DNA of 64,000 bases from Aliamphritea hakodatensis. Lineage in GTDB: Bacteria > Pseudomonadota > Gammaproteobacteria > Pseudomonadales > Balneatricaceae. Both the position numbers and the translations under genes were made by a program. Each line of letters starts with the position of its first letter. Position 1 is the stretch's first letter. The stretch is from the NCBI RefSeq assembly GCF_024347195.1, contig NZ_AP025281.1, positions 3,720,001-3,784,000 of the forward strand. Direction: 5' to 3'. The notes under the pieces were generated by a model that saw only the letters and a list, made by a program, of their open reading frames with translations, was not told the DNA's origin and ran no database searches. Of this stretch, positions 16,700-26,073 are shown piece after piece.

Positions 16700-18530
16700 T
16701 AGTTTCCCTACGATAATGAGCAGACAACTGTCTTAATTGATTCGTTAACTCAGGATTATCTCTACTTGCAATGGCTAAATGAGCAAAGAGCTCATCTTCA
16801 TTTGAGTGCTTGGCCAGAACCTTATTAAGCCGTTTACGCAACTCGCTTCTTAATAATTGATCTGATACTTGGTTAATAACTATCTCAGCTGAAAAACACC
16901 TTTCTTCGATGGTATTACCAAGTTGAGATTGGGCCTTTGGCTCATTAATAAAATCTACAACCTCTTTAATTCTAATTCTAGATGCCTCACCAATTGTATA
17001 CTTCAGAAAAAAACTATCAGATAGTAGCTCATGAATATTAGCTGCGAAGCAATTTTCTAATGGTGAACCCCCACCTAACATCAATGCCTTACCACTCAAC
17101 ATATCTGATAAAACAAATGGACTATGAGATGATATGAGCACTTGTGGACGAATGCCAACCTGAGAAAAAAGCGCAACTAAAATTGAAATCAACTTTCTCT
17201 GCCATTCTGGGTGAAATGAGTTTTCTGGTTCATCCAAAAGAATTAAACAATCACTGCCCTTGGCTTTAATTTCTACAAGTGCAGACTTCAACTCATTTAT
17301 AAAATGTACCGCACTAATTTCTCCAGAACTTAAACCATCAATTTTTAAAGGAATACCTGTACCTATAAAGCTATGATGTCCAGTTCCTAATTTGATCCGT
17401 TCATCAGAGCAGAAAAAGTCAAACAGCGTAAAGGATAATGGATTTTTTACCGAAGCCGATAGATAGCAACCATTAACAAGATTATTAAAAAGTTTAAATT
17501 CCTCTAGTTGATAGTTTACAGTTTGTAAGTGCAGCCTAAAATTCTCTATATACGAACCATACGAGTATCGCTCAAGACGCTTATCAATTTCTGCTGAATA
17601 TTTAGTAAAAGGACTTTCCGCGCCAAGAACAACAGAAGTCAATATTAGCGCATGAAGATGTGATTCATCTTTTTCTGCAGATCCTTGTAGAGCATGCCAG
17701 ATACTTAGGACAAGATGTACAACTTTATACTGCAGTAATCCGGGTTCATCAGACTCAATAAACCGTTCAAATTCCTGATATAGTTCATACGTCCATGTTT
17801 TTTTTCTCATCCTAGTAAAAGGTTCGTGAAGCATTTCAAATTCAAAATACTTCTTCTTAACCTCACGATAAAGAATGACAAGCTGACCATAAGGGTTAGA
17901 AGCAATCTTCTCAAACACACCAAGAGTCTCAAGAGACAATATATTTTCAACAAAACGTCTCGCAAGTGCTCCATCACTAGTCCCTGCTATTAACTTCTGA
18001 AATGGATTAGAAGTAATTTTTTTTAAATTTTTGATGCTTGCAGTTGATGAACCCGCAGCTAAATCATTTAGCGGGTGGTACAGAATTGTACTATTATTTA
18101 TAGACATCTGAGCTTCATTGATATGACGAATAAAACTAAGCTTTAAGCCACTGTCGTTTTTCTTTTGGTAAACTGAAGACAAAGTAAGTAAATATAAATT
18201 TTTCTCTCCGTTACTTTCACCTTCCAAAATAACAAAATTTTTATCAGTATCTTCAGATATATTCTCTGGAAAACAGCCCTGGATATTTACGTAGCTAATA
18301 AGTTCAAAGATATTAGACTTACCAGTACCATTCTCACCTACAATGGCAGAGAATTGATCTAACAGAGCTAACGGATTACTTCGGTTATCACGAAGATTTC
18401 CAAAATCAGTCTTTACTACTTGAATTTGTCGATCTTGATTATCATGAACGACCCGATAATCCAGTGTGAAATACAGCTCTCGCCGCTGGACATTTTTATA
18501 ACTCTCAATCCACAAGTACACTAATCTCAT
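16689..18530 (-). CDS. SMC/OLD-like AAA ATPase, Septu PtuA-like
   Basis: An ABC-type ATPase of 613 residues from ATG 18530. Walker A is 'GENGTGKS' (65-72), the ABC signature is 'LSSGE' (400-404), Walker B is 'CLILLDEPE' (428-436) and the H-loop is 'SSHSPF' (467-472). A long helical insertion of about 300 residues separates the two halves. It belongs to the AAA_21/AAA_15-like ATPases found in Septu, Gabija-like and RloA-type systems; the coupled HNH gene favours Septu. Start choice: 18530 opens the typical strand 'MRLVYLWIESYKNV', with GGATGATG upstream. An ATG at 18548 or a GTG at 18575 overlapping hsdR are alternatives. It is AT-rich, unlike hsdR and the chromosome. Confidence 0.8.
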   Translation of the reverse strand: MRLVYLWIESYKNVQRRELYFTLDYRVVHDNQDRQIQVVKTDFGNLRDNRSNPLALLDQFSAIVGENGTGKSNIFELISYVNIQGCFPENISEDTDKNFVILEGESNGEKNLYLLTLSSVYQKKNDSGLKLSFIRHINEAQMSINNSTILYHPLNDLAAGSSTASIKNLKKITSNPFQKLIAGTSDGALARRFVENILSLETLGVFEKIASNPYGQLVILYREVKKKYFEFEMLHEPFTRMRKKTWTYELYQEFERFIESDEPGLLQYKVVHLVLSIWHALQGSAEKDESHLHALILTSVVLGAESPFTKYSAEIDKRLERYSYGSYIENFRLHLQTVNYQLEEFKLFNNLVNGCYLSASVKNPLSFTLFDFFCSDERIKLGTGHHSFIGTGIPLKIDGLSSGEISAVHFINELKSALVEIKAKGSDCLILLDEPENSFHPEWQRKLISILVALFSQVGIRPQVLISSHSPFVLSDMLSGKALMLGGGSPLENCFAANIHELLSDSFFLKYTIGEASRIRIKEVVDFINEPKAQSQLGNTIEERCFSAEIVINQVSDQLLRSELRKRLNKVLAKHSNEDELFAHLAIASRDNPELTNQLRQLSAHYRRETNDV

Positions 18531-18564
18531 TGCTGAAACATCATCCATAACACATAAAATCAGA

Positions 18565-21504
18565 CTAAAAACCACTATAAAATGTATCGATGTACCCTTT
18601 AAGCTTCTCAGTAACGCGTGGAATCAGAGCTTTCCGCTGTAAAAGCGTCGGTGGGGTTTCCATCAAAGCTACAACCTCTTCTCTCAGAGGATCTTTATTA
18701 TTGTGGATCATACGCTCCACTAGACTCTTAATATGGTCAGGGATGAGTTTTTCTTCTTTGCACAAACCATCCAATGCCTTCAGTTTCTCCACTTCCCAGT
18801 AAGCTTCGAAAGCATCACTAACTTGCTCCGGGGTCTGCACATTATCGAGATTAGACTGGATAAACTGGTCAATCAGTTCCTGTTTACTACGCAGCTCCGG
18901 TGTGCCACCAAGGAGATCCATAATAGCTTTATACTGATATTCGTAATCTTTACCTTTATCTGCGCCCTTTAATTTAGCTAACAACTGAGTGATATAAAGC
19001 ACGTTTATTTCATCGCGATGAATCAGCTCAAGCTCGAAATCCACATCATTGAGTATCGATTCTTTCTCAACAACATTATTGGATTTAACCTTGTCGTACA
19101 GGTCCAGATACTTGCTCTTGTAGTCTTCAAACTCTTGCTCGTCGATCTTCACATCATCAAAATCAAAATCTGCGAAGCTACTGAGTATATTGCGAAGGCG
19201 CATCAGTTCACGGAATGCCTGAATAAAAGCCAACTCCTGCTCTTCATCGGCCAGATCATCAACACTATCCAGGTCTGGCGCTATCGCTAGCAGCTGGCCA
19301 TAGGCCTTATTAAAGAGTTTCACGAAGTCATCATAGGGCGGCATAATCACCGTTTCCTTGGCCTCTTTATTCGAGAACAAGGTCAGAGCATCATCAGTCG
19401 CCGTCTTCAGGTTACGGAAAGAAATAATATTACCCTGGGACTTCTGCTCATTGAGTATTCGGTTCGTCCGTGAATAAGCCTGAATCAAACCATGATGTTT
19501 AAGATTCTTATCCACATATAAAGTATTGAGCGGCGGGCTATCAAAACCGGTGAGGAACATATTCACCACCAGCAGAATGTCCACCTTGCGCTCTTTGACC
19601 TTCTTGGAGATATCGTTGTAGTAGCTATAAAACGACTGACTGTCTTTTGTGGTGTAACTGCTGCCAAACATCTCATTGTAGTCGCCAATAAACTGTTCCA
19701 GTTTATCGCGACTATGGGTAAAGCTATTTGCAGCATAGACACCTGCAGCTTCGGCCACGCCATGTGTCTGAACGGTTAGACCGTCACCCACTAACGCCTC
19801 AGCCTCATCCAGATTATCAAGAAAACCATCAGCGTCCGGATCTTCTTCGTTAGCGGCATAGGAGAAAATAGTCGCGATGCACAACTGATGCTCTCCTGCC
19901 TCCTTCTTACGCTGAAACAGCTCGTAATACTTAATGAGCACATCTACACTGCTCACGCAGAACATAGCGGTAAAGCTTTTACTCTGTGTTTTACGGCTAT
20001 GATTAGCAATAATGTAATCGGTGATTTTCTCCAGCCGCCGCTCATCCTCAAGCAGCTCTTTGGTGTCTATACCTTCAACCTCGATATCAAGGGCGTTTTT
20101 GCTACCGGCTTTCTGCTTGTAACGCCCTACATATTCCACACCAAACTTAAGTACATTCTCATCTTTAATGGCATCAACAATGGTGTATTTATGCAGGCAT
20201 TCACCAAACAGATCTTTGGTAGTGTACTTTCGCGAAGCTTTTCTATGGGCATTCTGAGCAAAGATTGGTGTGCCGGTAAAACCAAACATCTGATGATTAT
20301 TGAAAAAATTAACAATCCGCTGATGGGTATCACCAAACTGGCTTCGGTGGCATTCATCAAAGATAAATACAAGGCGCTGATCTTTTACCCCAGCCATCTT
20401 CTGAGTGTAGCGCTTATGGCTGATCACATTGTTGAGCTTTTGAATGGTAGTAACAATCAGCTTGATATTGCGTTGGGTGTTTATCGCATTGCCATCTTTA
20501 TCCAGCGGTGGCGGTGCGTCGATAAACTGATTAAACAATACCTTGGTCTTATCCGTACCATCCACGCAACCTTTAGAAAAGGCATTAAATTCCTTGCTGG
20601 TCTGAAAATCCAGATCCTTGCGATCCACCACGAACACCACCTTATCTATATCAGGAGATGCGGTAAGAATCTGAGCAGTTTTAAAGCTAGTGAGAGTTTT
20701 CCCGGAACCCGTCGTGTGCCAGATATAGCCGTTATCTTTGGTCGTTGTTACCTGCCTGACTATCGCCTCAGTGGCGTAAATCTGATATGAACGCATCGCC
20801 ATTAAATAACGGCCCGTCTCATTCAGCACGATGTACTGATTGAACATCTTATTTAGATGCTGGCGGGTGAGGAATTCCTCAGTGAACTGATCCAACTCTG
20901 TAAAGCGTTTACCGTGCTCATCAGTCCAGAAGAAAGTCTGCTTAAAACTCTGGTTCTTATTATTGGCGTAATACTTGGTATTAACACCATTAGAAATCAC
21001 AAACAGCTGCACATACTGAAATAGCCCATAACTGGCCCAATAGCTGTGGCGCTGATAGCGCTGAATCTGATTAAAAGCCTCTTTCATCTCCAGGCCACGA
21101 CGCTTCAACTCAACTTGCACCAGAGGTAAACCATTGACCAGAATAGTCACGTCGTAACGGTTTTTATAACGCCCTTCTACCGTTACCTGCTGAGTAGCCT
21201 GCCACTGATTTGCATCATGATCTTGGTGCAAAAACCGCACATAGCCTGAGCTGCCGTCCTCTTTATCGAATTGAAAACGATCCCTGAGAGTTTTGGCTTT
21301 TTCAAAAATGCTACCTTTGGCCAGATGATTTAGTATCTGCCTAAACTCATTCTGGCTTAGCTGTATGTCATTAAGCTTTTCGATCTGAACTTTAAGATTA
21401 GCCAACAAGCTGGCTTCATCGGTAACACTGACTAACTCAAATGACTGCTGTTGCAACTGTTTCAGCAACTCGGCTTCCAAGGCGGCTTCAGACTGTGTAG
21501 ACAT
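18565..21504 (-). CDS. hsdR: Type I restriction enzyme, R (endonuclease/translocase) subunit
   Basis: The motor and nuclease subunit of a type I restriction-modification complex, 979 residues, full length. The PD-(D/E)xK nuclease is at the N-terminus (D118, then E132-x-K134 in 'VQVELK'), followed by the helicase motor with Walker A 'GSGKT' (266-270), 'DECH' (383-386) and 'GFTGTP'. It translocates DNA with ATP and cuts far from unmethylated recognition sites. The pattern is closest to the EcoR124-like (IC) R subunits. It lies 76 bases after hsdS and is followed directly by the ATPase/HNH pair on the same strand. Confidence 0.95.
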   Translation of the reverse strand: MSTQSEAALEAELLKQLQQQSFELVSVTDEASLLANLKVQIEKLNDIQLSQNEFRQILNHLAKGSIFEKAKTLRDRFQFDKEDGSSGYVRFLHQDHDANQWQATQQVTVEGRYKNRYDVTILVNGLPLVQVELKRRGLEMKEAFNQIQRYQRHSYWASYGLFQYVQLFVISNGVNTKYYANNKNQSFKQTFFWTDEHGKRFTELDQFTEEFLTRQHLNKMFNQYIVLNETGRYLMAMRSYQIYATEAIVRQVTTTKDNGYIWHTTGSGKTLTSFKTAQILTASPDIDKVVFVVDRKDLDFQTSKEFNAFSKGCVDGTDKTKVLFNQFIDAPPPLDKDGNAINTQRNIKLIVTTIQKLNNVISHKRYTQKMAGVKDQRLVFIFDECHRSQFGDTHQRIVNFFNNHQMFGFTGTPIFAQNAHRKASRKYTTKDLFGECLHKYTIVDAIKDENVLKFGVEYVGRYKQKAGSKNALDIEVEGIDTKELLEDERRLEKITDYIIANHSRKTQSKSFTAMFCVSSVDVLIKYYELFQRKKEAGEHQLCIATIFSYAANEEDPDADGFLDNLDEAEALVGDGLTVQTHGVAEAAGVYAANSFTHSRDKLEQFIGDYNEMFGSSYTTKDSQSFYSYYNDISKKVKERKVDILLVVNMFLTGFDSPPLNTLYVDKNLKHHGLIQAYSRTNRILNEQKSQGNIISFRNLKTATDDALTLFSNKEAKETVIMPPYDDFVKLFNKAYGQLLAIAPDLDSVDDLADEEQELAFIQAFRELMRLRNILSSFADFDFDDVKIDEQEFEDYKSKYLDLYDKVKSNNVVEKESILNDVDFELELIHRDEINVLYITQLLAKLKGADKGKDYEYQYKAIMDLLGGTPELRSKQELIDQFIQSNLDNVQTPEQVSDAFEAYWEVEKLKALDGLCKEEKLIPDHIKSLVERMIHNNKDPLREEVVALMETPPTLLQRKALIPRVTEKLKGYIDTFYSGF

Positions 21505-21579
21505 GGTTTTCCTTAACTCAGCAGCGGCCTTACGCAGTTTTGACCGCTGTCACTATTCGCTATTAATCAGGTAAGAACT

Positions 21580-22821
21580 TTATACAAACATTTGTTGCAG
21601 CAAACCTTGTTTGTAGGCTTGGGTTTGTTCTATCTGCTGCTGAGATAGATTGATTTTTCTGTCCAACTCCTCAGAAAAACAGGCAATCTTTTGCTGCTCT
21701 TTGTCGCAAGGAATCTTTACTTTTATATTCTTCATCTCGTTAAATGAAAGCACTGTTTGTGATGTCCCTACGCTGTATTTTCCAAAAGTTCTCTCATAAA
21801 TTCGACTTAACTCAATAAAGAACTGATTCACACCGTTCCTCATTTTAAATACTGGATAATAAGTACTGATAACTCCAATCTCACCAGTATCATTAAGATT
21901 AAAATAAAATCGTCGATCATCACTTCGCGATCTATAAGTAATATAACCTTTAGGTACTACGTTAAATCCAATATTAGATCGTTCAATCAATCGACTTTCT
22001 CTAAAGTAATCTTGTTGACGAACAATCCCTGATCTAGCCGAAGTCAATACTTCATGCTGATCTTCAATTTTCGACTTTTCCCTATACTCTTCTAAATGAT
22101 TCCCAAGACAATCTTTTTTCCAATCAGGAAAGTCCCGCCCATGTTCATCTTTAAAACGCAGTTTCTGACTAAAAAGCTGTTGCATGATGCCTTTTTTATA
22201 TTTAACTAGCTGCTCATGCTTTTGTTTTAGCTGGCTGATTTTTTTATCTACGCTAGAAAGGAAGCTAGAGATTTTCTGAGATTCATTTAAGCGAGGAAGA
22301 TCTAATCTAAACTTTCTCTGAGCAGTTATCGGAACTTGCAAACGCGTAGATTGAAATTTAACCCTATGGCATTGATGGATGAACGCGTCAGTTTCAAGAA
22401 GAAATTTAAAAAAGTGATTGCTAAGCTTCTCTTCATCAAATCTAAAATAAGTAACTGTTGTACTTAAAACTACAAAGTCATGATTTGTTTTTAATAATGA
22501 AACGGGCCCAACAGTAGCATTATGAGCAAATAACACATCACCGTCTCTTGCTATCCCCTTTTTAAATTTAGCCGCTCTAGATAAAGGAAGTCTTTTACAT
22601 TTTTCAAAGTCAACCTCGCCATTTACAAGATTATTTGCAGCGATGTATGGAACACCTTCTTCTGAAAACTCTTCTGAACGAGGGTATAACTCTCCATGAT
22701 TTCCATCTAGGTGACCTATTATTGCCTTGCTCTCAATGAGTTTGGCAATAATTATACTCTTCCATTCCTCGCTGAATTCTGGAAACCTTAACTGAGGCTC
22801 TCTTCTCTGTGCATTTGTCAT
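21580..22821 (-). CDS. hsdS: Type I restriction enzyme, S (specificity) subunit
   Basis: A 413-residue specificity subunit with the usual two target-recognition domains, each followed by a conserved helix. TRD1 starts at 'PQLRFPEFSEEWK' and ends in a coiled coil ('ISQLKQKHEQLVKYKKGIMQQLF'); TRD2 starts at 'RFKDEHGRDFPDWKKD' and ends 'KINLSQQQIEQTQAYKQGLLQQMF'. The near repeat of the two helices sets the spacer of the bipartite target. I chose ATG 22821, with AGGA seven bases upstream; a GTG two codons earlier overlaps that site. The TRDs are more AT-rich than hsdM, as expected for exchangeable domains. Confidence 0.93.
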   Translation of the reverse strand: MTNAQRREPQLRFPEFSEEWKSIIIAKLIESKAIIGHLDGNHGELYPRSEEFSEEGVPYIAANNLVNGEVDFEKCKRLPLSRAAKFKKGIARDGDVLFAHNATVGPVSLLKTNHDFVVLSTTVTYFRFDEEKLSNHFFKFLLETDAFIHQCHRVKFQSTRLQVPITAQRKFRLDLPRLNESQKISSFLSSVDKKISQLKQKHEQLVKYKKGIMQQLFSQKLRFKDEHGRDFPDWKKDCLGNHLEEYREKSKIEDQHEVLTSARSGIVRQQDYFRESRLIERSNIGFNVVPKGYITYRSRSDDRRFYFNLNDTGEIGVISTYYPVFKMRNGVNQFFIELSRIYERTFGKYSVGTSQTVLSFNEMKNIKVKIPCDKEQQKIACFSEELDRKINLSQQQIEQTQAYKQGLLQQMFV

Positions 22822-22830
22822 ATCCACTTC

Positions 22831-24471
22831 CTAAGGTGTCTGAATGCCAAGCTGCTTACAAAAATCCGCCAGCTGTTTATCCACACCGTCAAGCTCGGTT
22901 TCAATCTCTGAAATAGCTTGAGCTACCACTGCCAAATCAACCGGCTCCTCTCCTTCAAAAGTATCTACATAACGAGGAATATTCAGGTTGTAATCGTTAT
23001 CTTCAATACTACTCTCTATACCGCTCAAGGCTGTATCTTCAAGCAGCTCACCGTTTTCATCCTGCTGGGATTTGATAGGTGCAACAAAGGCAAACTTATC
23101 GATATTTTGGCGCTGGGTGTAAGCATCTATAATCTGGTCGAGATCTTCATCGCGCAGATAGTTTTGGTTAGTAGCCTTACCGAAATTAGCGCTGGCATCA
23201 ATGAAGAATATATTTTCAGTGTTCTTTCGATTTTTTTTAAGCACCAAAATACAGGTAGGAATACCTGTGCCAAAAAACACATTGGCCGGTAAACCAATCA
23301 CCGCATCTAAAGCATTATGTTGCTCAATGAAGAATTTGCGTATGTGCCCTTCCGCTGCACCACGGAACAACACCCCATGAGGCAAGACTACAGCCAGCGT
23401 GCCGTTTTCATCCAACTGATGGTACATGTGCTGCACAAAAGCAAAATCGGCTTTACTGGCTGGCGCCAGTTTGCCGTAATCCTGAAAACGTTCATCGGTT
23501 AAATGACCAGCAGCGGCTGACCACTTTGCAGAAAACGGCGGATTAGCCACTACTGCATCAAAGCGTTTATCGGTATGGTGTGGGTCTTCCAGGGTGTCGT
23601 CCTGCTGAATATCAAAGCGGCTGTAATGCACGTCGTGCAATATCATGTTCATGCGCGCCAGATTGTAGGTACTGGGGTTAGACTCCTGACCAAAGTACTG
23701 CAAATTTTTGCTTAGTTCTGCGCCATTTTTACGACCGGATAGCTCTCGCGCGACCCGCAATAACAGAGAACCTGAACCACAGGTAGGATCGTACACACTG
23801 CGAATATCATCACGCCCATGAGTGACGATTTGTGCCAGTAACTTAGACACCATTTGCGGAGTATAAAACTCGCCGGCTTTTTTACCAGCACCGCTGGCAA
23901 ACTGACCAATAAGATATTCGTAAGCATCACCAAGAACATCAATTTCGGTATCTTCCAGAGCAAAGTCAATGGCATCAAGATGCGTGAGTACCTTGGTAAT
24001 TAATTCATTCTTTGCCTTCTCAGTCTTACCCAGCTTGTTAGACGTCAAATCCAGATCATCAAACAGACCGTTAAAGTCATCTTCTGATTCTGATCCCATA
24101 GTCGACTGCTCGATATGGCGCAGCACTTCTGTCAGCGATTCGATGATAAATTCACCGTTTTCGCCTCTTTCAGCAATTACATGGAACAGCTCACTGGGCT
24201 TAAGGAAGTAGCCCAAATGATCAATAGCCTCTTCTTTAACAGCCTCCAGTAGCTCCTGCCCCTGCTTACTCTCTTCATCCAGCTCTTCAAACCTAAAGCC
24301 ATCTGCTTGTAGGATGTCGTCAGCATACAGATGAATCTTTTCAGAGAGGTATTTGTAGAAAATAAAGCCGAGGATATAGTCGCGAAAATCATCCGCTGCC
24401 ATATTGCCACGCAGGGCATTGGCGATATTCCAGAGCTGTTTCTCTAAATTCTTCTTATGCTGTTCTACCAT
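22831..24471 (-). CDS. hsdM: Type I restriction enzyme, M (methyltransferase) subunit
   Basis: An N6-adenine methyltransferase subunit of 546 residues. The N-terminal HsdM_N helical domain ('LEKQLWNIANALRG') is followed by the SAM-binding motif I 'DPTCGSGSLL' (228-237) and catalytic motif IV 'NPPF' (310-313). The C-terminal region is helical and contacts HsdS. It protects host DNA by methylating the HsdS-defined site and is required for cleavage complex assembly. It is the first gene of the co-directional series hsdM-hsdS-hsdR-ATPase-HNH. hsdS starts nine bases after its stop. Confidence 0.95.
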   Translation of the reverse strand: MVEQHKKNLEKQLWNIANALRGNMAADDFRDYILGFIFYKYLSEKIHLYADDILQADGFRFEELDEESKQGQELLEAVKEEAIDHLGYFLKPSELFHVIAERGENGEFIIESLTEVLRHIEQSTMGSESEDDFNGLFDDLDLTSNKLGKTEKAKNELITKVLTHLDAIDFALEDTEIDVLGDAYEYLIGQFASGAGKKAGEFYTPQMVSKLLAQIVTHGRDDIRSVYDPTCGSGSLLLRVARELSGRKNGAELSKNLQYFGQESNPSTYNLARMNMILHDVHYSRFDIQQDDTLEDPHHTDKRFDAVVANPPFSAKWSAAAGHLTDERFQDYGKLAPASKADFAFVQHMYHQLDENGTLAVVLPHGVLFRGAAEGHIRKFFIEQHNALDAVIGLPANVFFGTGIPTCILVLKKNRKNTENIFFIDASANFGKATNQNYLRDEDLDQIIDAYTQRQNIDKFAFVAPIKSQQDENGELLEDTALSGIESSIEDNDYNLNIPRYVDTFEGEEPVDLAVVAQAISEIETELDGVDKQLADFCKQLGIQTP

Positions 24472-24715
24472 TGGCTTTTATCTTTACTCTAATTATTGGG
24501 TTAATAATGCTGGCCGTATTGGCGGTTGTAATGTCTCTATACTTTTTTCGAGATCCCCAAAGTACGCCTAACACATACCTGCCTAAATACACCTAAAATC
24601 CTGAATAATCTCAGCCTACCGCTTCCAACCTAGCATCAATCTTTAGGCATACTTCAACTTCTGGCTTTGATGTTAAAACCATCCCAGGTTCCTTAAATAC
24701 TTTTGAGCGCAAAAA

Positions 24716-25639
24716 TTACTCGCTAAAAAAGTCCGTATCTATCGACTTAACTTCATAGCTTTGTTTCGTCGATACGCCCAAGTTATATTTAACCATCAGC
24801 TCGGCCAGTTTCTTTCCGTCAATGAGAACAACCTTTTTCTCAATCATCTGGCAGTATTCTTTGGCCTCACTACTGAACTGGCTGGTTGTAATAAAGACGC
24901 CTTTACGCGCGCGCTTCATTTCTAACGCACCAACAAAGGCTTGGATATCTGGCCGACCTACAGTGCTATCGCTATAACGCTTTGCCTGCAAATAGATAGT
25001 ATCTAGACCTAACGGATCTTCATTTATCAAACCGTCGACGCCACCATCAGCCGTATATTGTGTTGCTGCTCCTGAGCTTTCACTCCAACCGCCATAGCCC
25101 ATCGCTTGTAACAGCTGTACAACTAAGCCTTCGAGGAAGTCCGGTGTTTGTTGCTTAACCATATCCAGAAGCTCATCAGCTAAGCTACTTTGAATCTCTT
25201 CAAATGCTTCATCCAAGCGTTCCTGAGGATCTTTTTCACTAACTTCAGGCGTGGCCGTTGATACTGCTTTATTGGAAGCGTCATCGGATTTGCTTTTAAC
25301 CTGATGAAATTCCAGAAACGCTGGGAATTGTTTCAAATACCGTACATCCACCCGCTGCGGACACTCTTTCAAGGCTATAAAGCCTAACGGTGTAATCTGA
25401 ATCAACCCACGACCAGGAGCTTGCGTCAGACCTGCTTTATTCATATAGGTACGGGCCCAAGCCAGGCGGTTCTTTATATAAGATTGCTTGCCTGAAGGTA
25501 ACTTTTCTCGAATCTCATCTTCGGTTAGCTCAAGATAAACACAAACACGTTCAACCGTTTCATTGAAGTTATGCACAGCACCGTCTTCAACCATTACTAA
25601 TAACGGCCGCATGCAGGATTGAAAATCAGGGATAGCCAC
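24716..25639 (-). CDS. mrr: Mrr family type IV restriction endonuclease
   Basis: A 307-residue Mrr protein: an N-terminal winged-helix Mrr_N domain (about 1-100), an acidic linker, and the C-terminal PD-(D/E)xK fold with D202 in 'DGGVDGLI' and Q218-A-K220 in 'YLQAKR', the Mrr variant catalytic motif. Mrr enzymes cut modified (methylated) DNA and can be triggered by foreign methyltransferases. Translation starts at GTG 25639, with a perfect AAGGAG seven bases upstream; the longer ATG form lacks any site. It is 244 bases upstream of hsdM in the same orientation. A type IV nuclease beside a type I methylase implies the two specificities must be compatible. Confidence 0.9.
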   Translation of the reverse strand: MAIPDFQSCMRPLLVMVEDGAVHNFNETVERVCVYLELTEDEIREKLPSGKQSYIKNRLAWARTYMNKAGLTQAPGRGLIQITPLGFIALKECPQRVDVRYLKQFPAFLEFHQVKSKSDDASNKAVSTATPEVSEKDPQERLDEAFEEIQSSLADELLDMVKQQTPDFLEGLVVQLLQAMGYGGWSESSGAATQYTADGGVDGLINEDPLGLDTIYLQAKRYSDSTVGRPDIQAFVGALEMKRARKGVFITTSQFSSEAKEYCQMIEKKVVLIDGKKLAELMVKYNLGVSTKQSYEVKSIDTDFFSE

Positions 25640-25840
25640 GCAATCTCTCCTTATCGCGCAGAAAAACAAAATAGAAATCTATCACTTACGACACGTTGGT
25701 ACCACAACACAGATCATGCATTCTAAGTGCAAATATCACTGAAGTTTAAACAAATGGGCACGAAGTGGGCACAAGAAGTAGATAAAAACGAAGTTTTGAG
25801 ATTTGAGAAACAAGCCACGAACGTAACTTATTGATCTTAA

Positions 25841-25917
25841 TGGTCGGGATGAGAGGATTCGAACCTCCGACCCCATGCACCCCATGCATGTGCGCTACCA
25901 GGCTGCGCTACATCCCG
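25841..25917 (-). tRNA. tRNA-Pro (anticodon GGG)
   Basis: A 77-base cloverleaf. The acceptor stem is CGGGATG / CATCCCG, the D-arm contains AGCGCAGCCTGGTAGCGC, the anticodon loop is ATGGGGT between CATGC and GCATG, and the T-arm is GGAGG-TTCGAAT-CCTCT (one wobble). CCA is encoded. The anticodon GGG reads CCC/CCU proline codons. It lies downstream of the ihfA-merR end of the translation operon. The mrr-hsd-Septu island begins 200 bases beyond its 3' end, the usual geometry for a tRNA-associated insertion hotspot. Confidence 0.97.
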
Positions 25918-26032
25918 ACACTGGCCTGAACAGGCCTTAGAAGAAGCGAAATAGTACGCTAACTTTCTGTTTTTTAAAAGCTCTTTTTTAGGCTTGTGCG
26001 GCCGCTAAATATTCGGTTATTTCTTGAGCAAT

Positions 26033-26052
26033 TCAGGCGCGTATGCGCCTGA
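26033..26052. other. Hairpin downstream of the 26074 gene
   Basis: A perfect 8-bp stem TCAGGCGC / GCGCCTGA with a GTAT loop, about 20 bases past the stop of the gene at 26074. No U-tract follows on either strand, so its terminator activity is uncertain. Confidence 0.4.
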
Positions 26053-26073
26053 TTTGTCGCGGGTTTTCTTCCC

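Noticed and set aside
15380..18530. Retron with PtuA/PtuB effectors
   Set aside because: No reverse transcriptase frame and no msr/msd-like inverted repeat near the ATPase/HNH pair; plain Septu-like fits better.
25841..25917. Duplicate of the tRNA-Pro 3' end as an attachment site at the far end of the island
   Set aside because: I looked for the T-arm/acceptor sequence near 13-15.4 kb and elsewhere in the window and saw no second copy; no integrase gene is present either.
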